NCBI GenBank assembly: GCA_903922535.1
Contig: CAIXUF010001392.1
Coordinates: 1 to 16,478, forward strand
DNA from: Candidatus Hydrogenedentota bacterium
Lineage (GTDB): Bacteria; Hydrogenedentota; Hydrogenedentia; Hydrogenedentiales; CAITNO01
Direction of reading: 5' to 3'
DNA length: 16,478 nt
Position numbers and translations under genes: made by a program
Shown here: positions 1-6,257 of the stretch, in pieces
Numbering within the stretch: position 1 is the first letter of the stretch
How the letters are laid out: each line of letters starts with the position of its first letter
Notes under the pieces: generated by a model
Database searches by the model: none
What the model saw: only the letters and a program-made list of their open reading frames with translations
What the model was told of the DNA's origin: nothing

Positions 1-332
1 AGACCGCAAAGGCGGCGGAAAAACTGCCCAAGTTCAATGTGGGCGACACCGTCCGCGTGCATTTCCGCATTGTTGAGGGCGAAAAAGAGCGCATCCAGGT
101 GTTTGAGGGCGTGGTCATCGCGCGTAAGAACGCCGAAGCCCCCAGCGCCACGTTCACCGTCCGGCGCGTCGCCTTTGGCGAGGGCGTCGAGCGCGTGTTC
201 CCGCTGCACTCCCCGCGCGTGGAAAAGGTCGAGGTTACCCGCGAGGGGCAGGTGCGCCGCGCCAAGCTGTACTACCTGCGCGACCGCGTCGGCAAGTCGG
301 CCCGCGTCAAGGCCAAGCAGCGCTCCGTCTAG
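1..332 (+). CDS. rplS: 50S ribosomal protein L19 (5'-truncated by window edge)
   Basis: L19 sits at the 30S-50S interface of the large ribosomal subunit. The reading frame is open from base 3 to a TAG at 330-332 and reads about 109 residues, so only a few N-terminal residues lie outside the window (family length about 115-120). Hallmarks seen in order: [44 protein letters not shown] and [19 protein letters not shown], all near-consensus for L19. An internal GTG at 39 could be mistaken for a start, but the residues before it (AEKLPKFNV) match the L19 N-terminal region, so translation begins upstream of the window. L19 is commonly the last gene of the rpsP-rimM-trmD-rplS operon. A strong hairpin downstream agrees with an operon end here. 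Identification is secure. Confidence 0.97.
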   Translation, partial: TAKAAEKLPKFNVGDTVRVHFRIVEGEKERIQVFEGVVIARKNAEAPSATFTVRRVAFGEGVERVFPLHSPRVEKVEVTREGQVRRAKLYYLRDRVGKSARVKAKQRSV

Positions 333-351
333 GAAGACTGTTTAATCATGC

Positions 352-376
352 CGGGGCGTCCCGCTCAACCGCCCCG
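352..376 (+). other. Hairpin downstream of rplS
   Basis: CGGGGCG (352-358) pairs perfectly with CGCCCCG (370-376) around an 11-nt loop. No T-run follows, so it is not a classical intrinsic terminator. It may protect the 3' end of the rplS transcript or assist the stronger hairpin 16 bp further on. Confidence 0.4.
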
Positions 377-391
377 CAGTCGAGGAATTGG

Positions 392-430
392 GCGCCGGGA
401 GATGGAAGATCGTGTCCCGGCGCTCTTGTT
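392..430 (+). terminator. Rho-independent terminator of the rplS operon
   Basis: GCGCCGGGA (392-400) and TCCCGGCGC (415-423) form a perfect 9-bp GC-rich stem with a 14-nt loop, followed at once by the T-rich stretch TCTTGTT. The position 60 bp after the rplS stop and before the next gene's own ribosome binding site fits the end of the ribosomal protein operon. Confidence 0.7.
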
Positions 431-453
431 ATGCTGTATGATTGTCAAATGAT
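426..453 (+). promoter_or_regulatory. Possible sigma70-like promoter for the YbjN-like gene
   Basis: TTGTTA (426-431) and AATGAT (448-453) are separated by 16 bp. Each matches 4 of 6 consensus bases. It lies just after the rplS terminator and 48 bp before the next start codon, where a promoter is expected. The match is modest and overlaps the terminator's T-tract. Confidence 0.3.
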
Positions 454-500
454 CGTCACGGTGCGGGCGTCAGGCCCGGGCCACAAAAGGAGACCAAGCC

Positions 501-929
501 ATGGCAGAGAATATGACGGCCAAAGCCTATGTGGCCTTTCTTGAAACGCGCGGAACCGAGGTCCAGCTTGATGAGGAGGGCTTCATCGATTTCGAGCTCA
601 ACGGCAACACCTACACCCTGAGCGCCGAGTGCGACGGTGAAGGCCCCGAGTTCGTGGCCCTTAGCTGCGAAATCATGGAAGTTGTCGAGGACGGCGTCGC
701 CCTGGCCCTCTGCGCCGCAAACGTTGTCAACGCCGAAATTGCCTGCGCCAAGGTGTTCATGACCGAGGAAAACATCGTCACCGTGTCCGTCGAGATCATG
801 ATCGAGAAGTCGGGCAGCCTCCCGAACATCTTCGACGCCATGATGGACGCGCTTGACTCCGGCGCCGATTCCTTCCTGAGCACCTTCGAGGCGTTCAACA
901 AGGAAACCGACGAGAAAGAGTCCGAATAA
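501..929 (+). CDS. YbjN-like / type III chaperone-fold small acidic protein
   Basis: A 142-residue acidic protein whose layout resembles the YbjN family (putative sensory transduction regulators) and the related type III secretion chaperone fold: an N-terminal helix (AKAYVAFLETRG), beta strands (FIDFELNGNTYTLSAEC; FVALSCEIMEVVEDG), a helix with small residues (ALALCAANVVNAEIACAKVF), further strands (NIVTVSVEIMI) and a C-terminal amphipathic helix (LPNIFDAMMDALDSGADSFL). There is no signal peptide or membrane segment, so it should be cytoplasmic. The ATG at 501 is well supported: AAAAGGAGACC lies directly upstream with about 8 nt between GGAG and the start. It is transcribed alone between the rplS terminator and a convergent radical SAM gene. 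The fold assignment rests on pattern only. Its biological role is unknown, as for most of the family. Confidence 0.7.
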   Translation: MAENMTAKAYVAFLETRGTEVQLDEEGFIDFELNGNTYTLSAECDGEGPEFVALSCEIMEVVEDGVALALCAANVVNAEIACAKVFMTEENIVTVSVEIMIEKSGSLPNIFDAMMDALDSGADSFLSTFEAFNKETDEKESE

Positions 930-950
930 CCCCGTAAAGCGGCAACGTAA

Positions 951-971
951 ATCCACGACGGTCCTGTGGAT
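951..971. terminator. Hairpin between convergent genes (weak bidirectional terminator)
   Basis: ATCCAC (951-956) pairs with GTGGAT (966-971) around a 9-nt loop. It lies in the 59-bp space between the YbjN-like stop (929) and the radical SAM stop (989), where both transcripts should end. There is no good T-run on either strand, so intrinsic termination would be weak. Confidence 0.35.
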
Positions 972-988
972 AAGCCCGTTCCGCAGGT

Positions 989-2623
989 TCAGCGCCGGTG
1001 GAGTTCGATCCATTCCCTCCCGCGCTTTGCCGCCGTCCTGAGTCCGTACCGCCTTGCGCTCTTGAACGCCTTGGACAAGAGGTAAAGCGGCGTGGTTCTC
1101 GGGGTGCTGGCGCGGACGTATGCCTCAAGCCGCTCCGCCGCCGCCTGGTGGCGGCGGCGTTCCTCTTCACAGAAATCCGGCGTGTCCGCCAGCAGTGTCC
1201 GGTACTCGCGCAGGAATTTGGACGGGATGGGGGGCGTGTGGTCGGCGCCGGGAAGCGTGTCGCTCATGACATGGTCTTCGAGCAGGTGCAGGTCCTCGCA
1301 CATCCTCCGGAAGCGCTCCACGCGGTTGAGCCGTATTTCATAGGTGTTGCTGCGATCCCTGTTCCACCACGTGAAATAGCTTGTGGGGCTCTCCATTTCT
1401 ATTCCGTACTCTTCACGGTGGTCATACAGATCGGACGGCTGAATCAGGCAGGGCATGATGCTGATCACCGCGTCGATGTTTTCGCGGTTGTCCCGCACGA
1501 AGCGGCAGGTTTCCTCGAAATGCGCCTCCGTCTCCGACGGATAACCGAGGATGAAATTGACCTCGGTCTTGATCCCCGCCGTGTGAAGGTTCCTCAAATA
1601 CGCTGCCGCCATTTCCGGGGTGTGCCGCTTGTGCATGTCCTTGAGCGTGGCGGCGCTGCCGCTTTCAATGCCCACAAGCGCCACTGACATCCCCGACTTG
1701 CGCAGCAGCGGGAAGAGATCGTCGGGCATTTCCGCCCGCACCATCATGTTCCCGCCATACTGCACCTTGAGCCCGCGCCGTAGAATTTCCCGCGCCTTCT
1801 CCGTGAGCACGCCGACGTGGCCGTTCATAAGGGGGTCGTTGTAGGGGAAGTGCTCCACGTCAAACGCGCCGCTCAGGTACTCCAGCTCGTCCACCTGGTT
1901 CATTGCCGAACGTGTGCGAAAGCCCGGGGTCCGGTACCGGTCCGGGCAGAATTCGCAGCGGCCGATGCAGCCGCGCGCCCCCATGAGCGGCAGGAAGTGT
2001 TTGCCGTAGTCGTCCAGGTTTATGCCGTCAAATCGCGGCCAGGCAAGCGTGTCAAGCTGTTTTTCCTGCGGGCGCTCACGGGTCAGTTGCCACCCCTTCG
2101 CGGTGGGCACATAGACCCCGGCAATGTCGCCAATCTCGCCAAATCCCCGTTCCATGACCTCGCAGATGGTGTGCTCCCCCTCGCCCTTGCAGATGGCGTC
2201 CGCCGCATCGGTCGGGATGCGGGAAGCCTCCTCGGGAAAGTACACCGAATGCCCGCCAAAGATGATTTTGCGCTGCGGGAAACGCGCGCGGATCAGGCGG
2301 CCCAGCTCGCCGCCGAAGGCCCAGCTCGTCTGCGTGCAACTGATGCCGATGACGGCCCCCGCGATCTCGTCCAGATCAAACAGGTGCGCAAAGTAGTTCA
2401 AATCGGTGCCGCACCAGGTCTTGAAGAAGCCGCCGTCCTCCCAAAGAAAGGCATAACCCAGTTTCTCGCACAGGCGGTGCAGCCGCACATTGTAGTCAAG
2501 GAACTGTACCCGGTAGCCCGTGGCGCGCAGCGCCTCGCAGATGTAGGCGGGCGCGGTCCAGGGTTCGCGGATGTGCCACATCGGCGGCATGATGATGGTG
2601 GCGTCGTAACTGGCAGAGGACAT
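989..2623 (-). CDS. B12-binding-type radical SAM protein (paralogue A)
   Basis: A 544-residue cytoplasmic radical SAM enzyme of the group with an N-terminal cobalamin-binding-like Rossmann domain (about residues 8-165: IIMPPMW, GYRVQFLDYN, KIIFGGH, then the GEGE motif near 147-150). The radical SAM domain follows, with its [4Fe-4S] motif CIGRCEFC (C219, C223, C226), then VALVGIESGS and VNFILGYPSETEAHFEET, typical of the TIM-barrel strands. The last 100 or so residues are an extension ending in KRGREWIELHRR. The canonical DxHxxG cobalamin motif is not seen, which is common in this class. I chose the ATG at 2623: AAGGAG lies 9 nt upstream. A GTG at 2626 is also possible, and would align exactly with the Met-Met start of the paralogue at 4020. 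The gene diverges from ispE. The family often methylates or rearranges unactivated carbons in lipids, antibiotics or pigments; the substrate here is unknown. Confidence 0.85.
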   Translation of the reverse strand: MSSASYDATIIMPPMWHIREPWTAPAYICEALRATGYRVQFLDYNVRLHRLCEKLGYAFLWEDGGFFKTWCGTDLNYFAHLFDLDEIAGAVIGISCTQTSWAFGGELGRLIRARFPQRKIIFGGHSVYFPEEASRIPTDAADAICKGEGEHTICEVMERGFGEIGDIAGVYVPTAKGWQLTRERPQEKQLDTLAWPRFDGINLDDYGKHFLPLMGARGCIGRCEFCPDRYRTPGFRTRSAMNQVDELEYLSGAFDVEHFPYNDPLMNGHVGVLTEKAREILRRGLKVQYGGNMMVRAEMPDDLFPLLRKSGMSVALVGIESGSAATLKDMHKRHTPEMAAAYLRNLHTAGIKTEVNFILGYPSETEAHFEETCRFVRDNRENIDAVISIMPCLIQPSDLYDHREEYGIEMESPTSYFTWWNRDRSNTYEIRLNRVERFRRMCEDLHLLEDHVMSDTLPGADHTPPIPSKFLREYRTLLADTPDFCEEERRRHQAAAERLEAYVRASTPRTTPLYLLSKAFKSARRYGLRTAAKRGREWIELHRR

Positions 2624-2688
2624 CACAAATCACTCCTTCAAAAGGCTCAATTTTCCTCGCGTTTCTGTTTCGCGTCCCACAATAGTTC

Positions 2689-2697
2689 ATTTTATCA
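2689..2697 (-). promoter_or_regulatory. Extended -10 promoter candidate for radical SAM paralogue A
   Basis: Read on the minus strand this is TGATAAAAT, an extended -10 element (TGn plus TAAAAT, 5 of 6 consensus). No convincing -35 lies 16-18 bp further upstream, which extended -10 promoters can tolerate. Transcription would start about 60 nt before the ATG. Confidence 0.35.
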
Positions 2698-2752
2698 CAT
2701 AAACAATCCGTTCCCGGCTTTATGCCGCTGCCCGGGGACACCCCCTTCACTA

Positions 2753-2780
2753 TTCGCCCTTTGTCCTTCGTCCTTCGATG
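2753..2780. repeat. Short heptanucleotide tandem repeat
   Basis: Four imperfect 7-nt units in a row: TTCGCCC, TTTGTCC, TTCGTCC, TTCGATG. It lies in the divergent spacer between the radical SAM gene and ispE. It is short enough to be chance, though heptamer repeats are a known class of bacterial simple repeat. Confidence 0.35.
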
Positions 2781-2805
2781 TTGTATCTCCCGCCCGGTGC
2801 TGTCG

Positions 2806-2811
2806 TATCAT
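2806..2811 (+). promoter_or_regulatory. Candidate -10 box immediately before ispE
   Basis: TATCAT matches TATAAT at 5 of 6 bases and ends 6 nt before the ispE ATG. Initiation at the usual distance would fall on or next to the A of the start codon, giving a leaderless mRNA. No convincing -35 is seen (the best is TTGTAT at 2781-2786, 19-bp spacer). No Shine-Dalgarno sequence precedes the ATG, which is consistent with leaderless translation. Confidence 0.3.
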
Positions 2812-2817
2812 TGCGCC

Positions 2818-3693
2818 ATGCTGTTCAAATCGCACGCAAAGATAAACCTGTATTTGGATGTGCTGAACCGCCGCCGGGACGGTTATCACAACATCGAGAC
2901 CATTTTTCAGACCGTCAGCCTGAGCGATGAACTTTTGTTCGCGGATGATCCCTCCAGTCACGTCACGCTGACCTGTTCCCGGCCCGGTTTGGAAACGGGC
3001 GACACCAATCTCGTGTGCCGCGCCGCCGCCCTGCTGCGCGAACATACGGGCTGTTCCCGAGGTGCCGCCATTCATCTCGACAAGAACATTCCCATCGCCG
3101 CCGGGCTTGCCGGCGGGTCGGGCAACGCCGCAGCCGCCCTGGTTGGGCTCAATGCCCTGTGGGATCTGGGGTTGAGCGCGGCGCGGCTGCAAAAACTCGC
3201 ACTCGAACTGGGCTCGGACGTGCCCTACTGCCTCACAGGCGGGCTCATGGCGGGCACCCTTCGCGGCGAGGAACTCGCCCCGCTGCACACGCCGCAGCCG
3301 TGGTGGTATGTGCTTGTCCATCCACTGCTGGCCGTCAGCACCGCCCAGGCCTACAACCATCCCCTGCTCGAAAAGAATGCGGAACCGTCTTTTGCTGGAC
3401 GGACAAAGTCATTCAGGCGCGCCATCGACGCGCTTGCCGCCGGCGATATCGCGGGGGTGGTGTTCAACCGCATGGAGCGCCCGGTTTTCGACATGCATCC
3501 CATACTGGCCGAGATCAAGGTGCGACTCCTTGAGGCCGGGTGTCTTGCCGCGGCCATGAGCGGCAGTGGGCCCACGATGTTCGGCGTGTGCGCCGATCTT
3601 CTGGAGGCGCGGCGCGTTGCAGAAGGATTGGGCACCGTCCATGCTGTGACCGTTGCCGGAGACGTTGGCCTAGGCATTGAACGTACGGAATGA
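2818..3693 (+). CDS. ispE: 4-diphosphocytidyl-2-C-methyl-D-erythritol kinase
   Basis: IspE is the GHMP-family kinase of the non-mevalonate (MEP) isoprenoid pathway; it phosphorylates CDP-methylerythritol at the 2-hydroxyl using ATP. The 291-residue length matches the family (E. coli 283). Motifs in order: AKINLYLDVL at 7-16 with the substrate-contacting Lys8, DGYHNIETIFQTVSL (21-35), the glycine-rich ATP loop PIAAGLAGGSGNAAA (92-106), GSDVPYCLTGG (132-142) with catalytic Asp134, and MSGSGPTMFG (247-256), GHMP motif 3. The ATP loop reads GLAGGSGNAAA where GLGGGSSNAAA is usual. The frame is open upstream to 2722, but the AKIN motif fixes the start at the ATG at 2818. No ribosome binding site is visible. 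The gene is flanked by two inverted radical SAM paralogues and appears monocistronic. Identification is secure. Confidence 0.96.
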   Translation: MLFKSHAKINLYLDVLNRRRDGYHNIETIFQTVSLSDELLFADDPSSHVTLTCSRPGLETGDTNLVCRAAALLREHTGCSRGAAIHLDKNIPIAAGLAGGSGNAAAALVGLNALWDLGLSAARLQKLALELGSDVPYCLTGGLMAGTLRGEELAPLHTPQPWWYVLVHPLLAVSTAQAYNHPLLEKNAEPSFAGRTKSFRRAIDALAAGDIAGVVFNRMERPVFDMHPILAEIKVRLLEAGCLAAAMSGSGPTMFGVCADLLEARRVAEGLGTVHAVTVAGDVGLGIERTE

Positions 3694-3706
3694 GCAGATA
3701 AAACGG

Positions 3707-3734
3707 TTGACAGCGCTTAACGGGTGCGAACAGT
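3707..3734 (+). promoter_or_regulatory. Possible distal promoter of radical SAM paralogue B
   Basis: TTGACA (3707-3712) is a perfect -35 hexamer, but the -10 position 16 bp later is AACAGT (3 of 6). It lies only 14 bp after the ispE stop. If used, the transcript would carry a leader of about 280 nt. Confidence 0.25.
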
Positions 3735-3981
3735 CTGGCGGAGGTCCTGGGCGTGCGTTGCGGTGCGGTCCAGCCCGAAAGCATTGAACAGCCGTTCCGG
3801 GGGAAGTTTCAGGCGGTATCCTGGCCAGGTCTTCTATCACCTTGCAGGACCTCAAAGGAGGCAACCCGGCGCAAGCGGCCACAAAGGCGGGACCGGGCGA
3901 GTCCAGCGACGCGGCCGGTTGGTCAAAGCTGGCCGGATGTCGGCGGATTCACGGGAGGAAGGAAATTCCGGGCATATCATG

Positions 3982-3990
3982 TGCTACAGT
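3982..3990 (+). promoter_or_regulatory. Possible proximal extended -10 promoter of radical SAM paralogue B
   Basis: TGCTACAGT is a TGn extended -10 followed by TACAGT (4 of 6), 29 bp before the start codon. No -35 is evident. Paralogue A also has an extended -10 candidate (2689-2697), so the two genes may share a promoter style. Confidence 0.25.
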
Positions 3991-4019
3991 AGTTCCCATG
4001 CAAGTGAGGGGACACGCCG

Positions 4020-5645
4020 ATGATGCACGACAAAGCCTGTGACATCACGCTGATTATGCCACCCATGTGGAGCACCACTGTTCCGTGGACAGGCCCCGCT
4101 TTCCTTTGTGAGTCATTGAGACAAAGGGGCTTTAAAGTACAGTTCCTGGACTATAACATCCAGTTGTTTCGCCTGTGCGAGCGTTTGGGATTTGCCCAAC
4201 ACTGGGAAGAGCCAGCCTTTTTCAACGCCTGGACGCGCGGCGACTTCGACTATCTTTCGTACCTCGTGGACCTGGAGGAGATACAGGGATCGGTCATTGC
4301 GTTCAGCACGACGATGACAAGCCTAAGAAGTGCGGGCGTGCTGGCGGAGAGGATTCGAAACCGTTTTCCCCGCCGCAAGATTGTCTTCGGGGGACATGGC
4401 GTACATGTGCTGGATCTGACGAACAGGGTGCCGTCCGGCGCAGTGGATGCCATTTGCAGTGGGGAGGGGGAAGATCTGATCTGCGAGGTGATGGAGAAAG
4501 GGTTTGGCCGTTTGCAGGAGGTTGCAGGGCTCTATCTCCCCACGGAACACGGCTGGAAACTTAACCGCGAGCGTCCGTTCGTCGCCGACCTAGACACCAT
4601 TCCGTGGCCTCGTTATAGCGAGGTGGACCACAGTCTCTACACCAAACAGTACCTGGGCCTGGTCGGATCCCGCGGATGTCTTGGGAAGTGCGTGTTCTGT
4701 TCAGAGCGGCACATGTTTCCGGGACATCGTTCCCGTTCCGCGATCAACCAGGTGGACGAGTTGGAGTACCTGTCGTCACACTTTCGCGTCGAACATTTCC
4801 CCTACTACGATGCGCTGCACAACGGCGATTACGCAATTCTGCGCGAGAAATCGGAGGAAATCATCCGAAGGGGCCTGAAAGTTGACTACAGCGGAAACAT
4901 GGTGGTGCGTCCGTCCATGCCCGACGAGCTGCTTTCGCTCATGCGGAAATCAGGGTTTAGCGTGGCATTCATAGGCATTGAGAGCGGTTCGGCGGCAACG
5001 CTCGCAGGCATGAGGAAACGTCACAACCCCGCGATGGCGTCGGAGTTTCTCCGGAAGTGCCACAATGCGGGTATCCGGACGGAGGTCAACTTCATCGTCG
5101 GCTTTCCCACCGAGACGGAGACGCACTTCGAGGAGACGCTAGAGTTCGTGCGGAAGAACAGGCGGCATATTGATGCGATACTCAACGTCAACACGTTCGC
5201 CTTGGCCTTCTCCGATCTGTTTGATCTGCGGGATGCGTACGGCGTTGAAGGGCGTGACATGCATCACTGGCGCACGCGGGGTCATGAGAATGATTTCGGG
5301 GTGCGCCGGGTTAGAATGCGAAGGCTTCTTGAACTTCAGGATGAACTGGGACTTCGGGGCGATGTGCTCATCTCAAACGATTATGACCTCAGGAACACCT
5401 CCGGTCCCGTCTTATCCGTGTTCTTGGACGCGCTTGGGCAACTGGCCGCATCGTCGACGCCCGAAGAGGGGACCATGATTAGATCTGTTGCAGACCGGTT
5501 GCTGCTGGCGCTTCGGCTGCGCCGTCCCACGCCCCTGGAAATGGCGGGGAAACTGGTCGAAAACGTTCGGGAACGGGGTATGCGGCAGACGTTCAAGCGT
5601 GGTTGCGAGTGGCTGTACCTGCAGGCAATGCCGAGGAAAGGCTAG
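4020..5645 (+). CDS. B12-binding-type radical SAM protein (paralogue B)
   Basis: A 541-residue paralogue of the minus-strand radical SAM protein at 989-2623. A hand alignment of the first 230 residues needs no gap and gives about 120 identities (52%). Shared features: LIMPPMW (11-17), FKVQFLDYN (38-46), IVFGGH (121-126), GEGE (148-151), the cluster motif CLGKCVFC (C220, C224, C227), then VAFIGIESGS and VNFIVGFPTETETHFEET. A homologous C-terminal tail ends in FKRGCEWLYL. The tandem ATG start at 4020/4023 has GAGGGG 8 nt upstream. The two proteins differ most around residues 131-140 and 201-210, and in the C-terminal third, where substrate specificity may lie. A broken methyltransferase gene follows in the same frame about 40 bp after the TAG stop. 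Function is inferred as a cobalamin-dependent radical methylase or rearrangement enzyme; the substrate is unknown. Confidence 0.87.
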   Translation: MMHDKACDITLIMPPMWSTTVPWTGPAFLCESLRQRGFKVQFLDYNIQLFRLCERLGFAQHWEEPAFFNAWTRGDFDYLSYLVDLEEIQGSVIAFSTTMTSLRSAGVLAERIRNRFPRRKIVFGGHGVHVLDLTNRVPSGAVDAICSGEGEDLICEVMEKGFGRLQEVAGLYLPTEHGWKLNRERPFVADLDTIPWPRYSEVDHSLYTKQYLGLVGSRGCLGKCVFCSERHMFPGHRSRSAINQVDELEYLSSHFRVEHFPYYDALHNGDYAILREKSEEIIRRGLKVDYSGNMVVRPSMPDELLSLMRKSGFSVAFIGIESGSAATLAGMRKRHNPAMASEFLRKCHNAGIRTEVNFIVGFPTETETHFEETLEFVRKNRRHIDAILNVNTFALAFSDLFDLRDAYGVEGRDMHHWRTRGHENDFGVRRVRMRRLLELQDELGLRGDVLISNDYDLRNTSGPVLSVFLDALGQLAASSTPEEGTMIRSVADRLLLALRLRRPTPLEMAGKLVENVRERGMRQTFKRGCEWLYLQAMPRKG

Positions 5646-5681
5646 TCATCGCGTACTGACTGTTCACGCTCCAGAACAGCC

Positions 5682-6180
5682 CGCTTCGTCGAGTTACGGC
5701 CGGGCCTGCGCTGCGTCGCCACCGACTATGCGCGACACATATTCACGGGGCGCGGCCATCCCGGCGTTCAGGCCGATACGCAGTTCCCGCCGTTCATGGG
5801 AGGGAGCCTTGACGGCATCTTCTGCCTGCACGTCCTTGAGCACGCGTTCGATGACCGCGGGGGCATCGCCGAACTTATGCGCGTGCTTAAGGAAGAAGGC
5901 ACTGCGGTAATCATGGTGCCCTTCATGATGGGGTGGCCTGAGACGGTCGAATTCGGCGCCCGATCCCGACCAGTTCGACCAAGTGCGCGGGTATTCTCCG
6001 AACGATTTCAAGCAGCGACTTGAGGGTATGGAATACGAGGAGGTTTTTCCGTTGGACGTGATCAGCCACGAAGAGGCCATCCGCCACCAGATCCCCCTGG
6101 ACAGCCAAGTGATCTATCTTTGCCGCAGGCGTTCTTCCGGCACGGCGCCATCTTCCCGGGAAACCATTGCAGGCACCTGA
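5682..6180 (+). pseudogene. Decayed class I SAM methyltransferase (N-terminus lost, one frameshift)
   Basis: Translation in frame with 5703 gives a clear methyltransferase second half: LRCVATDYARHIFTGRGHPG, then SLDGIFCLHVLEHAFDD (the motif with the acidic/VLEH signature typical of Methyltransf_11-like enzymes), IAELMRVLKEEG and AVIMVPF. At about 5960-5970 the frame breaks within GGCGCCCGATCCCGAC. One extra base moves the sequence into the next frame, which continues sensibly as DPDQFDQVRGYSPNDFKQRL, EYEEVFPLDVIS and DSQVIYLCRRR to a TGA at 6178-6180. The glycine-rich SAM-binding motif I and everything before it are absent: the homology begins only about 40 bp after the radical SAM stop codon, and no start codon with a ribosome binding site is visible. 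It therefore looks like a remnant left by an upstream deletion. The frameshift alone could be a sequencing error, but the missing N-terminus could not. Confidence 0.75.
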
Positions 6181-6187
6181 CGGCATT

Positions 6188-6216
6188 GCCCTGCCCGGGG
6201 GGCGAGGGCGGATTTT
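6188..6216 (+). terminator. Weak terminator-like hairpin after the methyltransferase remnant
   Basis: GCCCT (6188-6192) pairs with AGGGC (6205-6209), with a GC-rich interior, and TTTT follows at 6213-6216. It sits between convergent transcription units, where a terminator is expected. The stem is short. Confidence 0.3.
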
Positions 6217-6257
6217 GGCAGGCGGCCACTGCGCGCCGTGTTTACGCTTCGTGTGGC

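Larger units (their letters stand above)
3694..4019 (+). other. 326-bp intergenic leader region of radical SAM paralogue B
   Basis: No convincing gene: short open frames here have no recognisable protein character. The region is GC-rich and holds small dyads, for example CCTGGCCAGG near 3821 and CGGCC...GGCCG near 3911-3933. It begins with a perfect -35 hexamer, so the stretch could be a transcribed leader of nearly 300 nt. I looked for tRNA T-loop sequences and for cobalamin, c-di-GMP and other common riboswitch cores and saw none that hold up. Confidence 0.4.

Noticed and set aside
1817..2845. Long plus-strand open frame (342 codons)
   Set aside because: It lies antisense to the radical SAM gene, whose conserved motifs are unmistakable; its own translation shows no domain and no ribosome binding site. 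High GC content produces such shadow frames.
3694..4019. Cobalamin riboswitch or tRNA after ispE
   Set aside because: I looked for the B12 box, the GCCACTG core and tRNA T-loop sequence and found none; only short generic dyads are present.
5643..6180. Amber readthrough fusing radical SAM paralogue B to the methyltransferase
   Set aside because: The frames agree, but a one-in-three coincidence explains that. The methyltransferase lacks its SAM-binding half and is itself frameshifted, so a functional fusion is unlikely.
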